64,000 nucleotides of DNA from assembly GCA_036337015.1 (NCBI GenBank), contig JAYZEZ010000003.1:1-64000 (forward strand). The letters run 5' to 3'. The notes beneath the pieces are model-generated. The model was not told where the DNA came from. It did not search any database and saw only the letters and a program-made list of their open reading frames with translations. The translations under genes were made by a program, and so were the position numbers. This document shows positions 46,464 to 54,728 of this stretch, one piece after another (positions within the stretch are counted from its first letter, which is position 1; each line of letters opens with the position of its first letter). Source of the stretch: Casp-alpha2 sp036337015 (lineage in GTDB: Bacteria > Pseudomonadota > Alphaproteobacteria > Rhodospirillales > Casp-alpha2).

Positions 46464-46916
46464 ATGACCGAGATTGCCTTTTATCATTTAGAGACTGTTC
46501 AGTTAGAACATGTGCTCGCAAAGCTTCTTGAAAAAACCTTAGTAGCTGGCAAGCGAGCGATGGTACTATTAAGTACCGAAAAACAAGTTGAATACTTGAA
46601 TGGATATTTATGGATCTATGATGCACAATCTTGGCTGCCGCATGGTTCTGCAAATGATGGTAGCGCAGAAAATCAGCCCATTTGGCTATCGAATATTGAT
46701 GAAAATTCAAATAAGGCTGAATTTTTATTTCTTATCGACGGTGCTACGTCTAGTCTTTTAACACAATATGACCGTTGTTTTGAATTGTTTGATGGCAGAG
46801 ATCCTAATGCTGTGAATGCTGCTCGTGAACGCTGGAAGGATTATTTAGCGGCTGGTTACGGACTGACATACTGGTCACAAAATAAAAACGGTGATTGGGA
46901 AAAAACAGGATCCTAG
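46464..46916 (+). CDS. holC: DNA polymerase III chi subunit
   Basis: A 150-residue protein matching HolC, which links the clamp loader to single-strand-binding protein. Typical elements are the N-terminal IAFYHLETVQLEHVLAKLLEKTLVAGKRAMVL, the SWLPHG segment (the conserved W-L-P-H-G) and the C-terminal RERWKDYLAAGYGLTYW. It follows pepA, and the next gene starts 17 bases downstream. Confidence 0.92.
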   Translation: MTEIAFYHLETVQLEHVLAKLLEKTLVAGKRAMVLLSTEKQVEYLNGYLWIYDAQSWLPHGSANDGSAENQPIWLSNIDENSNKAEFLFLIDGATSSLLTQYDRCFELFDGRDPNAVNAARERWKDYLAAGYGLTYWSQNKNGDWEKTGS

Positions 46917-46933
46917 TTGAAAGCTTTTTTGTA

Positions 46934-48139
46934 ATGTCTGATTTTAATTTAAATGAAAAAGGACCTTTGGATGGCCTACGTGTGCTTGATTTATCACGTT
47001 TAATTGCAGGTAACATGCTATCTCTTCAATTGGCTGACTTTGGAGCTGAGGTGATTAAGGTTGAGACTCCTGTAAAGGGGGATCCGCTTAGGGCTTGGAA
47101 AGACGAAGGTATAGATTGCCATTGGAAAGTTTATGCTCGAAATAAAAAAAGTCTTACGCTGAATTTACGTGAGCCCGAAGCAATAGAAATTTTACTTAGT
47201 ATGGCCTCAAGTGCTGATGCCTTAATTGAGAACTTTCGCCCCGGTAGACTGGAACAAATGGGTTTGGGTCCAGATACCTTATTTTCGGTTAATCCAAAAC
47301 TAGTATTGGTTCGAATTTCCGGATTTGGTCAGACCGGCGCATATCGTGATCGGCCAGGGTTTGGTTCCTTGGTTGAGGCGATGTCAGGTTTTGCTGACCG
47401 CAATGGATTCTCAGACCGTGAACCTGTTTTACCACCGTTGGCCTTGGCAGATATGATTGCCGGTTTGTATGGCGCTATGTCAGTTATGATTGCTCTTAGA
47501 GAAGTTGAAACAAAGGGTGGGCGTGGTCAAGTCATAGATCTATCACTTCTTGAACCAATTTTTTCCGTGCTAGGCCCGGAGGCACTTACCCATAAGGTAA
47601 CGGGGGCAATTAAGAAACGTCTTGGCAGTGGTTCCAACACCTCTTCGCCACGTAATGCGTATGTCACGCGCGATGGTAAATGGGTCGCATTATCGGCTTC
47701 AATTCAGTCTATGGCTGAGAGGGTATTTCGAGTAATAGGTCGTGAAGATATGATCCATGATCCACGATTTTGTTCAAATCCAGAACGGGTTAAAAACCGA
47801 GATTTAGTTGATGAAATCCTTGGAGGTTGGATTAAACAACGTGATCAAGATGAGGTTTTGAAGATTTTTTGTCGCGAAGAAATTACAGCATCTGGTATCT
47901 TTAATATAGGGGAGATTATAAAAGACAAACATTTTCAGAGCCGTGAAGTTCTTGTAGATCTTCCCGATGAAGATGTTGGTACTGCACCCATGCATAATAT
48001 TATACCTAGATTATCAAAAACACCGGGTAAATTTCGTGTTCCAGCGCCTAAATTGGGTCAACATACTAAGGCTTTGCTCAACGAGTTGGGTATTACTTCT
48101 GATCATATAATAAGCCTTAAAGAAAGAGGAGTAATTTAA
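46934..48139 (+). CDS. CaiB/BaiF family III CoA-transferase
   Basis: Moves CoA between carboxylic acids through an aspartyl anhydride intermediate. I start at ATG 46934 (401 residues, MSDFNLNEKGPLDGLRVLDLS), since the longer TTG frame overlaps holC and lacks family homology. The likely catalytic residue is D173 in ALADMIAGLYGA, at the position of the Frc active-site Asp. Other marks are VIKVETPVKGDPLR, ENFRPGRLEQMG and KGGRGQVIDLSL. The stop is one base before a CitE-like lyase, so the pair probably forms one pathway: activation of a dicarboxylate-type acid followed by C-C cleavage. Confidence 0.88.
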   Translation: MSDFNLNEKGPLDGLRVLDLSRLIAGNMLSLQLADFGAEVIKVETPVKGDPLRAWKDEGIDCHWKVYARNKKSLTLNLREPEAIEILLSMASSADALIENFRPGRLEQMGLGPDTLFSVNPKLVLVRISGFGQTGAYRDRPGFGSLVEAMSGFADRNGFSDREPVLPPLALADMIAGLYGAMSVMIALREVETKGGRGQVIDLSLLEPIFSVLGPEALTHKVTGAIKKRLGSGSNTSSPRNAYVTRDGKWVALSASIQSMAERVFRVIGREDMIHDPRFCSNPERVKNRDLVDEILGGWIKQRDQDEVLKIFCREEITASGIFNIGEIIKDKHFQSREVLVDLPDEDVGTAPMHNIIPRLSKTPGKFRVPAPKLGQHTKALLNELGITSDHIISLKERGVI

Positions 48140-48140
48140 T

Positions 48141-49025
48141 ATGCCTTTTGTCTGGCGCTCTTTATTATATGTGCCAGCCAACAATAGTCGATTTATAGAT
48201 AAGGCCCATTCTCGTGGTGCTGATGCCATAATTTTAGATCTGGAAGATAGCGTGCCTCAACACGAACGAAAACGAGCACGAAATATGTTAAATTTATCAG
48301 TAGCTCAAGCTGGACAAAACGATGCAGATATTCTTGTTCGTATTAATCGTTCAGAACAGGGTTTTTGTGAAGATCTTGATGCTGCAATAATACCTGGTGT
48401 TAGTGCTTTAATGCTACCTAAGGTAGAAAATGCAGAAGAAGTTTGTAAATTGGCTGAAAAGGTTACACAACTTGAGGCAAAGCGTGGAATAAACTCCGGC
48501 GATATTAGCTTTGTTGTGATGATAGAAAGTCCAGCTGCTTTGCTTAAGGTTAATGAAATCGTTAGTGCTCATCCTCGTATTATAGCCGCTATTCTAGGTA
48601 GTGAAGATTTTGCTACTGCTACCGGTATGATGCCAGATCCAGAAACTTTATTTCTTCCTAAAATGTTGGTTTTATATGCAGCAAGAGCTGCTAACATAAT
48701 ACCACTTGGTATGATAGGTACTGTAGCTGACTTTAAAGATTTAAATGTTGTTAGAGAAAATATTCGACGATCGAAGAAGTTTGGATTTGAAGGGGCTTCA
48801 TGTATTCATCCATCTGTAGTTCCAATACTTAACAAAGAAATGGCTCCTTCATCTGAAGAAATAAAAAAAGCAGAACGAATTGTAGACGCATATGCTAATG
48901 CAGAAAAGGCTGGTTTAGGTGCAATAACCATAGATGGTATGATGATTGATGTGCCGGTGGTGGATAGAGCTCAAGCTGTGTTATCACGCCACGCATATAT
49001 CTGCTCTAAAGAAAAGCTAAAGTAA
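48141..49025 (+). CDS. CitE/HpcH-family CoA-ester lyase
   Basis: A 294-residue TIM-barrel enzyme of the HpcH/HpaI-CitE family, which cleaves or forms acyl-CoA such as malyl-CoA, citramalyl-CoA or citryl-CoA. Active-site residues seen are R68 (VRINR), E129 (VMIESPAAL) and D156 (GSEDFATATGM), with the N-terminal RSLLYVPANN and DAIILDLEDSVP. AGGAG lies 9 bases before the ATG, one base after the CoA-transferase stop. With the transferase it could degrade malate-, citramalate- or itaconate-like acids; the exact ester is unknown. Confidence 0.87.
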   Translation: MPFVWRSLLYVPANNSRFIDKAHSRGADAIILDLEDSVPQHERKRARNMLNLSVAQAGQNDADILVRINRSEQGFCEDLDAAIIPGVSALMLPKVENAEEVCKLAEKVTQLEAKRGINSGDISFVVMIESPAALLKVNEIVSAHPRIIAAILGSEDFATATGMMPDPETLFLPKMLVLYAARAANIIPLGMIGTVADFKDLNVVRENIRRSKKFGFEGASCIHPSVVPILNKEMAPSSEEIKKAERIVDAYANAEKAGLGAITIDGMMIDVPVVDRAQAVLSRHAYICSKEKLK

Positions 49026-49030
49026 AATTT

Positions 49031-50215
49031 TTATCGACGTTTTGTTAACAGAAATATACCTAAGATGGTTCCGCCTGCTGCCAATAATGCCATTGCGTAA
49101 TAAGCTTTTGCGCCAAACACTCCGTAAAGCTTCCCTGATGCAAACATTACGATTCCTAAGGAAACGCCCATAACTATAGTTGAATAAATTCCTTGAGCTG
49201 AAGCTGATAGATGATTAGGGAATTTTCTATTTATAAAATAAATTGCTCCCAAATGAGTGGCTCCAAATGTAAACGCATGAAGAGCTTGCAGGATTACTAT
49301 AAAAACTATGCCATCTATTTTTCCTATCATTAACCAACGAATTGTACCTAAAAACCCACCCAAGATTATCATTTTTAGCGGACCTATTTTTTTTACAAAT
49401 AAGGCACCAAACATAAAAAGAATTATTTCAGCAAAAACGCCTTCCGCCCATAGCCAGCCTATAGTAATTTCTGAATATCCTTGTGCTTTCCAATTTAAAG
49501 TTCCAAATCCATAGTAAACACTATGGCTTGACTGAATTAGGGCACATGCTGTGATAAACAAGATAAATTGACGGTCTTTTATTACAGTTATTGGGGTGAA
49601 ATGAGAATCGTTGGCTTTAGGTATTTGTGTAGCTGGTAAAAAAAAAGTTACTGCCACTACTAATGCCAGACTAGATAGTAAAATATAATAGATGGTATCT
49701 ATAGATGATCCTGTAAGTATATATCCAGTTCCGATAGCTGTTATTATGAAAGTTAGCGACCCCCATAACCGTATAATTCCGTAGTTTGTTTCTTCGTATG
49801 GTTTGTTCTTTTTAAAGTCATCTCCTAGCATAGCTAAGCTCTCACCCAAGGGCATCAAAGGAGCCCAGACAGCAAAAAAAAACACGGTAACTAACATAAT
49901 TTGCCAAAATCCATTAGTGAGCCCGAATAGGTAAAAAGTGACGAAAGATAGTATCGCCAAAGTGATCATAATCGGGCGTCGTGAACCTTGACGATCGGCA
50001 AAATGAGTTATTAATGGATTTGAAAATACTTTAATACCAACGCTACTTGCGAAGATAGCACCTATTTCTGTTGTGGAAAGTCCTTGTGCCTCTAGCCAGA
50101 CTGGCCAAAATGGTAAGTGGATACCAATCATTGTAAAGATAGCGGCATAAAAAAATGCCATTCTTATGTATGAGTAAGATTTTCCGAGGTTTGAATATTT
50201 AGGCATATTTATCAT
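49031..50215 (-). CDS. MFS_1_like transporter (HcaT/PPP family)
   Basis: A 394-residue carrier with about twelve helices. The N-terminal FYAAIFTMIGIHLPFWPVWLEAQGL and FADRQGSRRPIM motifs are typical of the MFS_1_like group containing the 3-phenylpropionate transporter HcaT and nucleoside carriers. It converges on the CoA-lyase gene with a 5-base gap. It might import the substrate of the neighbouring CoA pair, but it is on the opposite strand and that link is only a guess. Confidence 0.82.
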   Translation of the reverse strand: MINMPKYSNLGKSYSYIRMAFFYAAIFTMIGIHLPFWPVWLEAQGLSTTEIGAIFASSVGIKVFSNPLITHFADRQGSRRPIMITLAILSFVTFYLFGLTNGFWQIMLVTVFFFAVWAPLMPLGESLAMLGDDFKKNKPYEETNYGIIRLWGSLTFIITAIGTGYILTGSSIDTIYYILLSSLALVVAVTFFLPATQIPKANDSHFTPITVIKDRQFILFITACALIQSSHSVYYGFGTLNWKAQGYSEITIGWLWAEGVFAEIILFMFGALFVKKIGPLKMIILGGFLGTIRWLMIGKIDGIVFIVILQALHAFTFGATHLGAIYFINRKFPNHLSASAQGIYSTIVMGVSLGIVMFASGKLYGVFGAKAYYAMALLAAGGTILGIFLLTKRR

Positions 50216-50245
50216 TTTAAAATAGAGTTTAGGTTCTTTTAACTT

Positions 50246-51169
50246 ATGAAAATTTTAATTTTTGGTAGCGGTGGCGTTGGCGGATACTTTGGTTCTCGTT
50301 TATTATCGTACAATAAAGAAGTTTACTTTATAGCGAGAGGAGAACATTTAGAAGCAATCCGTAAACATGGTCTACGTGTTATAAGTAAACTCGGAAATGT
50401 CTATAATGAGGTTATCAATGTATCTGATACAGTTTCTGATTTTGGCATAGTTGACGTAGTCATTCTTTCTGTAAAATTGTATGATACAGCAAACGCTGTA
50501 AAAGCTATTGAGCCGGCAATTGGGCCTAAAACTTTGCTAGTATCATTCCAGAATGGAATAAGCGGAGCAGATATTTTAGTTGATACTTTCGGGCCTAAGC
50601 AAGTTATAGGTGGGTCATCTTCTATTGCAACTAGAGTTTCGGAGCCTGGTGTCATTGTGCATACAGGTAGTATGGCTTCATTAATTTTTGGCGAATGGGA
50701 TGGTGGAACAAGACCACTAACTGAAAAATTTTTTGAAGTTTGCAAGTTGGCTAAAATTGATGTGGAGCTATCTACAAATATTAATAGAGTGATTTGGTCA
50801 AAATTCGTCTTCCTTTCAGCATTCTCTGGTATCACATGTACTTTTCGTCAACCTATAGGACCTATTTTAATGAATAATGAGAAACGTCAATTGTTTCAAA
50901 ATGCGCTTGAAGAAACTACTAAAATAGCCCTTGCTATGGGAATTGTTTTGCCTTCTGACCTTGTTAATCAGAGAATGACTTTTGCTGAAGGTTTGCCCGT
51001 AGATATGTATTCTTCCATGTACCATGATTTAAACGCAGGAAAAAGATTAGAGTTACCATGGCTTTCTGGATTAGTCGTTGATCTTGGCCAAAAGTTTAAA
51101 ATTAATACACCTGCACATCAATTCTTTGTTGAAAAACTTTCTAATTATTCTAGTGGTACCAAAAATTGA
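50246..51169 (+). CDS. ketopantoate reductase family protein (PanE/ApbA)
   Basis: A 307-residue two-domain NADP enzyme: a Rossmann N-terminus with GSGGVGGYFG (7-16), SVKLYDT around the catalytic-lysine position, and a helical C-terminal domain with SSMYHDLNAGKRLELPWLSG, where the SM..D and G-K/R-E/L pattern is typical of PanE. Many PanE-like proteins reduce other 2-ketoacids, so pantoate synthesis is likely but not certain. It is divergent from the MFS gene (30-bp gap). Confidence 0.85.
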   Translation: MKILIFGSGGVGGYFGSRLLSYNKEVYFIARGEHLEAIRKHGLRVISKLGNVYNEVINVSDTVSDFGIVDVVILSVKLYDTANAVKAIEPAIGPKTLLVSFQNGISGADILVDTFGPKQVIGGSSSIATRVSEPGVIVHTGSMASLIFGEWDGGTRPLTEKFFEVCKLAKIDVELSTNINRVIWSKFVFLSAFSGITCTFRQPIGPILMNNEKRQLFQNALEETTKIALAMGIVLPSDLVNQRMTFAEGLPVDMYSSMYHDLNAGKRLELPWLSGLVVDLGQKFKINTPAHQFFVEKLSNYSSGTKN

Positions 51170-51237
51170 CGTACTAGAATTAAGATTTATTTTTATGCGT
51201 TGCGAATTTAAAATATTTTTTAAACTTTTTCTATGGC

Positions 51238-51266
51238 TTGCAAGGGCGAAAGCTAAAAGTTATAAC
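51238..51266 (+). promoter_or_regulatory. sigma70-type promoter of ndk
   Basis: TTGCAA (51238-51243) and TATAAC (51261-51266) are spaced by exactly 17 bp. The predicted start near 51273 leaves a leader of about 30 bases with an AAGGAAA ribosome site before the ndk ATG. Confidence 0.6.
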
Positions 51267-51304
51267 GCGAATTATCCATAACAATTATAAAAAGGAAAAT
51301 TTTT

Positions 51305-51727
51305 ATGACAATTGAGAGGACACTCTCCATAATTAAACCTGATGCTACACGTCGCAATTTAACTGGATCTATAAATAAGTGTTTAGAAGAGTCAGGACTT
51401 CGCATTATTGCTCAAAAACGAATTTTACTTAGTCGTGAAAAAGCAGAAGGTTTTTACGCTGTTCATAAAGAACGACCCTTTTATAATGATTTATGTAATT
51501 TTATGACTTCTGGACCAGTTGTTGTTCAGGTTTTGGAAGGTGAAGAAGCTATTTCAAAGAATCGAAAAGTTATGGGTGCAACAAATCCAGTCGATGCCGA
51601 AGATGGAACAATTAGACAGTTATTTGCTGAAAACGTTGAGGCAAATTCTGTTCATGGATCAGATAGCCCCGAAAACGCCATTATTGAAATCAATTATTTT
51701 TTTAATGATGATGAAATAGTCGGTTAA
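51305..51727 (+). CDS. ndk: nucleoside diphosphate kinase
   Basis: Balances NTP and dNTP pools by phosphotransfer through a phosphohistidine. The 140-residue protein has ERTLSIIKPDATRRNL and the active-site H117 in NSVHGSDSPENA, with the Kpn-loop region FYNDLCNFMTSGPVV. It has its own promoter and an AT-rich 251-bp downstream spacer, so it is probably transcribed alone. Confidence 0.97.
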   Translation: MTIERTLSIIKPDATRRNLTGSINKCLEESGLRIIAQKRILLSREKAEGFYAVHKERPFYNDLCNFMTSGPVVVQVLEGEEAISKNRKVMGATNPVDAEDGTIRQLFAENVEANSVHGSDSPENAIIEINYFFNDDEIVG

Positions 51728-51797
51728 TTTTTAAATAAGAAATTATTTTTAACTAGTATTTAAACGCTAATATATTAAAATAAAAATTCAAGTTATC

Positions 51798-51829
51798 GGG
51801 CTCTATATAGCGCAAGAGCGCCCTAGCCC
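51798..51829. other. GC-rich stem-loop in AT-rich ndk/metF-like spacer
   Basis: GGGCT (51798-51802) pairs with AGCCC (51825-51829), and inside it GCGC (51810-51813) pairs with GCGC (51818-51821) around an AAGA loop, leaving a 7-by-3 internal loop. GGGC can alternatively pair with a second GCCC at 51820-51823. There is no U-run on the plus strand, so it is not a classical terminator for ndk. It may be a structured RNA element or a protein site in the leader of the downstream gene. Confidence 0.4.
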
Positions 51830-51978
51830 TTCAAATATTCAAAATAAATTATAAAACTTTATTATTATCTTTTCTTATGATGAAATTGATAATCATTCGC
51901 AATATTAATATATAACTTATATATTAATATTATATAATAAAAAAAGTTTTCATTTAAAATTTAAAATGAAAGAATAAA

Positions 51979-52887
51979 ATGAATGAAATAACCCAACAAA
52001 TAATCAATGCAACCTCAGGTTGGTCTATTGAAATTTCACCTAAAGTAGCATCTAAAATTAACAGTTTTCGTAACAAGTTACCTCCTAAAACCACAGTAAA
52101 TGTGACGTTTCTACCAGGAGAGGATCCAATGAAAACTGTTAAAGTCGCTGAGCGACTTAATAATGATGGTATGAATGCTGTTCCACATATTTCAGCAAGG
52201 TCATTAGTAGATCAGAAACAATTAGATAATTTATTATATGAGTTCGTTACACGAGCAAGTGTAGACGAAGTTTTGGTAATTGGCGGTGATGTAAGCAAAC
52301 CGTTAGGAGAGTTTCCTGATAGTATGTCAATACTAAGAACCGGTCTTTTGCAAAAGTACAATATTAGTAAAGTAGGTGTTGCTGGTCATCCAGAGGGTAG
52401 CCCAGATATCAATGTTGTAAAATTGGAATCTGCACTTCAAGCTAAAATTGATTTTTCTTTAAAAGAAGGCATCAATCTTTATATAGAAACACAGTTTTGT
52501 TTTGATCCTACAACTGTATTAAATTGGGAAAAAAATTTACGAAATAAAGGAATCAATATTCCAATCCGAATAGGCATTCCTGGCCCTGCTTCGATTAAGA
52601 CATTATTTAAGTTTGCAAAGTTGGTTGGTATAGGAAATTCAATGCGGTTTTTAACCAAGCAGGCTCATAAACTCTCAAAGCTACTAACAATCCAATCGCC
52701 CGATAATTTGTTGACTGGATTATCGGCAGGTATGGCAAGTGATCCGGATTGTTTGATTGAAAACTTTCATTTTTATCCTTTTGGCGGATTTCTTAAAACT
52801 GTAGAATATGCTGATTCTATTGTAACTGGAAATTTTTCCATACGGTCAAATGGTGAATTTGAAATGAACGAAGGATTAGCCGAATAA
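51979..52887 (+). CDS. methylenetetrahydrofolate reductase family protein (MetF-like)
   Basis: A 302-residue TIM-barrel flavoprotein of the MTHFR superfamily. E18 in WSIEISPKV corresponds to the catalytic Glu of MetF (FEFFPP). VNVTFLPGED, NAVPHISAR and VLVIGGDVSKP match substrate and FAD segments, and YIETQFCFD and GIPGPASIKTLFKFA the second half. It is a divergent relative of E. coli MetF, of the type seen near C1-metabolism genes in marine Alphaproteobacteria. It may reduce methylene-THF for methionine synthesis or oxidise methyl-THF released by demethylation. Here it separates ndk from purN. Confidence 0.83.
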   Translation: MNEITQQIINATSGWSIEISPKVASKINSFRNKLPPKTTVNVTFLPGEDPMKTVKVAERLNNDGMNAVPHISARSLVDQKQLDNLLYEFVTRASVDEVLVIGGDVSKPLGEFPDSMSILRTGLLQKYNISKVGVAGHPEGSPDINVVKLESALQAKIDFSLKEGINLYIETQFCFDPTTVLNWEKNLRNKGINIPIRIGIPGPASIKTLFKFAKLVGIGNSMRFLTKQAHKLSKLLTIQSPDNLLTGLSAGMASDPDCLIENFHFYPFGGFLKTVEYADSIVTGNFSIRSNGEFEMNEGLAE

Positions 52888-52933
52888 TATTTTTAAAAAA
52901 CTTTTGAAGATAATATCTCGATAAAAATTTCTT

Positions 52934-53560
52934 TTAGCAGTTTTTAGGAAAAATATTTTTGCCGTCTATTAATGTATATTCTCCATTAACGGCTACTCGA
53001 CCTTGGGCAATTAGCTTAACTGCTTGAGGATAAATTATGTGTTCTTTTTTTAAGATTCTTGATGATAATGATTCAACATCATCATTAGCGTAAACTGGAA
53101 CACTAGCTTGGCAAATAATAGGGCCAGTGTCCATTTTATTTCTGACAAAGTGTACTGTACATCCAGAATTTTTCTCTCCTGCGTCTAAAACTCTTTGATG
53201 AACATTTAATCCTTTAAACGCTGGTAATTTAGATGGATGGATATTAATGATTTGGTCGTACCAACGATTGATAAATGATTCTGATAGAATTCGCATAAAT
53301 CCGGCAAGACAAATTAACTCTACATTTATGGACTCTATAAACTCAGTGATTTTATTATCAAAAGATTCGCGATTAGAAAAGTTGCGATGATCTATAATTT
53401 CAATCGGAATTCCAACTTCTTTTGCTGTTTCTAACCCTAAAGCATTTCTCTTATTAGATATGACCAGAATGATTTCAAAACCAGACTTCGGTTCATTGGA
53501 AGCTTGAATGAGAGAGTGTAAGTTGCTCCCACGACCAGAAATTAGAACCGCAACTTTCAC
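52934..53560 (-). CDS. purN: phosphoribosylglycinamide formyltransferase
   Basis: Third step of purine synthesis, using 10-formyl-THF. I start at the GTG at 53560 (208 residues, MKVAVLISGRGSN), which makes a GTGA 4-base overlap with the purM stop; the upstream TTG adds three unneeded residues. With this start the catalytic N106, H108 and D144 fall at the E. coli positions (INIHPSKLP and MDTGPII). Confidence 0.95.
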   Translation of the reverse strand: MKVAVLISGRGSNLHSLIQASNEPKSGFEIILVISNKRNALGLETAKEVGIPIEIIDHRNFSNRESFDNKITEFIESINVELICLAGFMRILSESFINRWYDQIINIHPSKLPAFKGLNVHQRVLDAGEKNSGCTVHFVRNKMDTGPIICQASVPVYANDDVESLSSRILKKEHIIYPQAVKLIAQGRVAVNGEYTLIDGKNIFPKNC

Positions 53561-54669
53561 AAATTCCAACCGTCTTCAAGATTTTCAAAAAATATTTTTT
53601 CTTTTTCACCAGTTTCTTTAATTACCTTTCCAATACGAAAGATAGTTTCACCGGATTCTTCAAATGTTTTTTCAATATCGTCTGCAATATCTGGAGCAGA
53701 TATTACCACCATTCCAATGCCACAGTTAAAAGTACGTATCATTTCTATTGGTGATATTTTGCCGGTTTTTGATAGCCATTGGTAAATTGCAGGCATGGGC
53801 CATTTCTTGAGATCAATGTATGCCGATAGTCCTTTAGGCAAAACCCTAGGAATATTTTCTAATAATCCCCCTCCCGTAATGTGGGCAAAAGCGTGGATGC
53901 CTCCTGTTGCCAATGCATTTAGGCAGCTTTCTACATAAATGCGTGTTGGTGTTAAAAGTACCTGACCTATCGAAACATTCTTATCGAATGGTGATGTGTC
54001 ATAATAATTAATTTTACTATTCTCAATAATACGTCTGACAAGTGAATAACCATTAGAATGGATACCTGTTGAAGCTAATCCGAAAATCACATCTTTGTAT
54101 TTTACGGCATCACCCTTTATTAATTTTTTTCGTTCTACGGCACCTACTGCAAAACCAGCTAGATCGTAATGGCCATCCCTATATAATCCGGGCATTTCTG
54201 CGGTCTCACCGCCAATTAATGAGCAGTTTGCTTGAATGCAACCATCAGTTATACCTGAAATTAAATTTTTTGCTGCTTTTAGGTCAAGTTTGCCAGTTGC
54301 AAGATAATCAAGAAAAAAAAGTGGCTCCGCCCCTTGAACTATTAAGTCGTTGACGCACATCGCCACAAGATCAATGCCGATAGTCTTGTGATTATCCATA
54401 ATTCCAGCTATCAAAAGTTTTGTACCAACCCCATCAGTAGCAGCCACTAGTAAAGGATCTATATAGCCTGACCTTTTAAGATCAAACACGCCACCAAATC
54501 CACCTAGTTCAGATGCAACCCCTAATCTCTCTGTACCTTTTACTAGTGGCTTTATGGCCTCTACAAATGCATTACCAGAATCAATATCAACACCAGCTTC
54601 TTTATAACTTGTACTTTTTTTGATTGGTTCATCTACTTTATAATTTTTTTGGCTAATAGCTTCCTCCAT
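53557..54669 (-). CDS. purM: phosphoribosylformylglycinamidine cyclo-ligase
   Basis: Fifth step of purine synthesis (AIR synthetase). It is 370 residues with an N-terminal YKEAGVDIDSGN, the ATP-site ATDGVGTKLLIA, CVNDLIVQGAEPLFFLDY, IGGETAEMPG and GLASTGIHSNGYSLVR, all family hallmarks. About 20 extra charged residues precede the standard start. It is divergent from the DUF2066 gene (59-bp gap) and coupled to purN. Confidence 0.96.
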   Translation of the reverse strand: MEEAISQKNYKVDEPIKKSTSYKEAGVDIDSGNAFVEAIKPLVKGTERLGVASELGGFGGVFDLKRSGYIDPLLVAATDGVGTKLLIAGIMDNHKTIGIDLVAMCVNDLIVQGAEPLFFLDYLATGKLDLKAAKNLISGITDGCIQANCSLIGGETAEMPGLYRDGHYDLAGFAVGAVERKKLIKGDAVKYKDVIFGLASTGIHSNGYSLVRRIIENSKINYYDTSPFDKNVSIGQVLLTPTRIYVESCLNALATGGIHAFAHITGGGLLENIPRVLPKGLSAYIDLKKWPMPAIYQWLSKTGKISPIEMIRTFNCGIGMVVISAPDIADDIEKTFEESGETIFRIGKVIKETGEKEKIFFENLEDGWNL

Positions 54670-54728
54670 AGTCGTGCTGTGGTAAGGTAAGTTGTTCGCA
54701 GTGAACCTGTTTTTACGAGGCTAGGATA

